Origin: Dongia mobilis
GTDB lineage: Bacteria; Pseudomonadota; Alphaproteobacteria; Dongiales; Dongiaceae
Direction of reading: 5' to 3'
Assembly: GCF_945906275.1 (NCBI RefSeq)
Contig: NZ_CAMDRA010000019.1
Location: forward strand, 1 to 34,662
DNA length: 34,662 nucleotides
Shown: positions 34,521 to 34,662 of the stretch, piece after piece
Layout of the letters: each line of letters opens with the position of its first letter
How positions within the stretch are numbered: the first letter of the stretch is position 1
Position numbers and translations under genes: made by a program
The notes under the pieces: generated by a model
What the model saw: the letters and a program-made list of their open reading frames with translations, nothing else
The model's database searches: none
Told to the model about the DNA's origin: nothing

Positions 34521-34662
34521 TCAACTCTGTTGTGCTTTGAGGTCGTCTCTGAGGCGCGCATTGAGGATGACGATCATTTTGCGCATGAGGGCGGTAAGAG
34601 CGACTTTCTTTCTTTTGCCGCGCTGTAGCAGAGAATTGTACCAATCCTTGAGAGGACCGTTG
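34521..34662 (-). CDS. IS110-family transposase, C-terminal fragment (runs off window)
   Basis: The last 46 codons of a transposase, ending at TGA 34521-34523. They read NGPLKDWYNSLLQRGK, then RKKVALTALMRKMIVILNA and RLRDDLKAQQS. This matches the usual C-terminus of IS110/IS116/IS902 transposases, with the pattern Y..L...GK..KVALTA.MRK.L.ILNA..RD. IS110 enzymes are DEDD transposases with a serine in the C-terminal domain. The serine region and the N-terminal part are beyond the window. Confidence 0.85.
   Translation of the reverse strand, partial: NGPLKDWYNSLLQRGKRKKVALTALMRKMIVILNARLRDDLKAQQS

Noticed and set aside
34370-34561. N-terminal extension of pmbA by 64 codons
   Set aside because: It would run into the IS110 transposase end and does not look like the family. 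ATG 34369 has its own ribosome binding site.

Overview
The window reads as a chromosomal piece of a high-GC alphaproteobacterium, probably a Rhodospirillales-type aerobe. The evidence is a RegB/RegA redox two-component pair, a complete System I (Ccm) cytochrome c maturation gene set including CcmI, aerobic cobalamin-assembly genes (cobT, cobS, a cobC-like phosphatase), a UbiH-type ubiquinone hydroxylase, and many GC-rich palindromic intergenic repeats typical of that group. The genus cannot be read from the sequence. Both ends lie in insertion sequences: an IS21-type end at the left and the C-terminus of an IS110-type transposase at the right. The window may therefore be a draft contig that stopped at IS copies.

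Layout. 1-146: end of an IS21-family element inserted in the 3' part of an ArsP-type permease gene (142-1344, -). 1415-4378 (-): guaA, a GNAT acetyltransferase and a SAM methyltransferase. 4431-6325 (+): a UbiH-family hydroxylase and a DoxX protein. 6459-8946 (-): regB-regA-Nudix operon. 9071-10641 (+): a two-gene ABC exporter. 10589-13457 (-): an orphan CBS-histidine kinase, a small unknown protein and a YcaQ-family protein. 13602-16245: cobT (-) divergent from cobS and a cobC-like gene (+). 16387-17303 (-): a VOC protein and a DUF1810 protein. 17412-19235 (+): an Ada-like DNA alkylation protein and a YgjP-type metallopeptidase. 19239-21001 (-): cysQ then tsaC/sua5. 21127-24084 (-): a CHASE hybrid kinase. 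24314-32860 (-): the ccm locus, in transcription order ccmA, ccmB, [OmpA-family lipoprotein], ccmC, ccmD, ccmE, ccmF, ccmG, ccmH, ccmI. 33029-34369 (-): pmbA/tldE. 34521-34662 (-): IS110 transposase tail.

How the genes work together. CcmAB/C/D/E load haem onto the periplasmic chaperone CcmE. CcmG and CcmH handle the thiols of apocytochrome c, and CcmF with CcmI ligates the haem. RegB carries the expected quinone-binding motif and redox cysteine, so it can report the state of the respiratory chain that these cytochromes and ubiquinone (UbiH) serve. CobT, CobS and the CobC-like phosphatase assemble the lower nucleotide loop of cobalamin.

Most of the window is ordinary core genome. The points most worth a second look are the IS-disrupted permease, the lipoprotein transcription unit splitting the ccm locus, the orphan CBS kinase, the regB/ABC-exporter intergenic dyad, the small protein coupled to YcaQ, and the families of intergenic palindromes, one of which shows compensatory base changes. 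I found no clear case of a wholly new multi-gene system.
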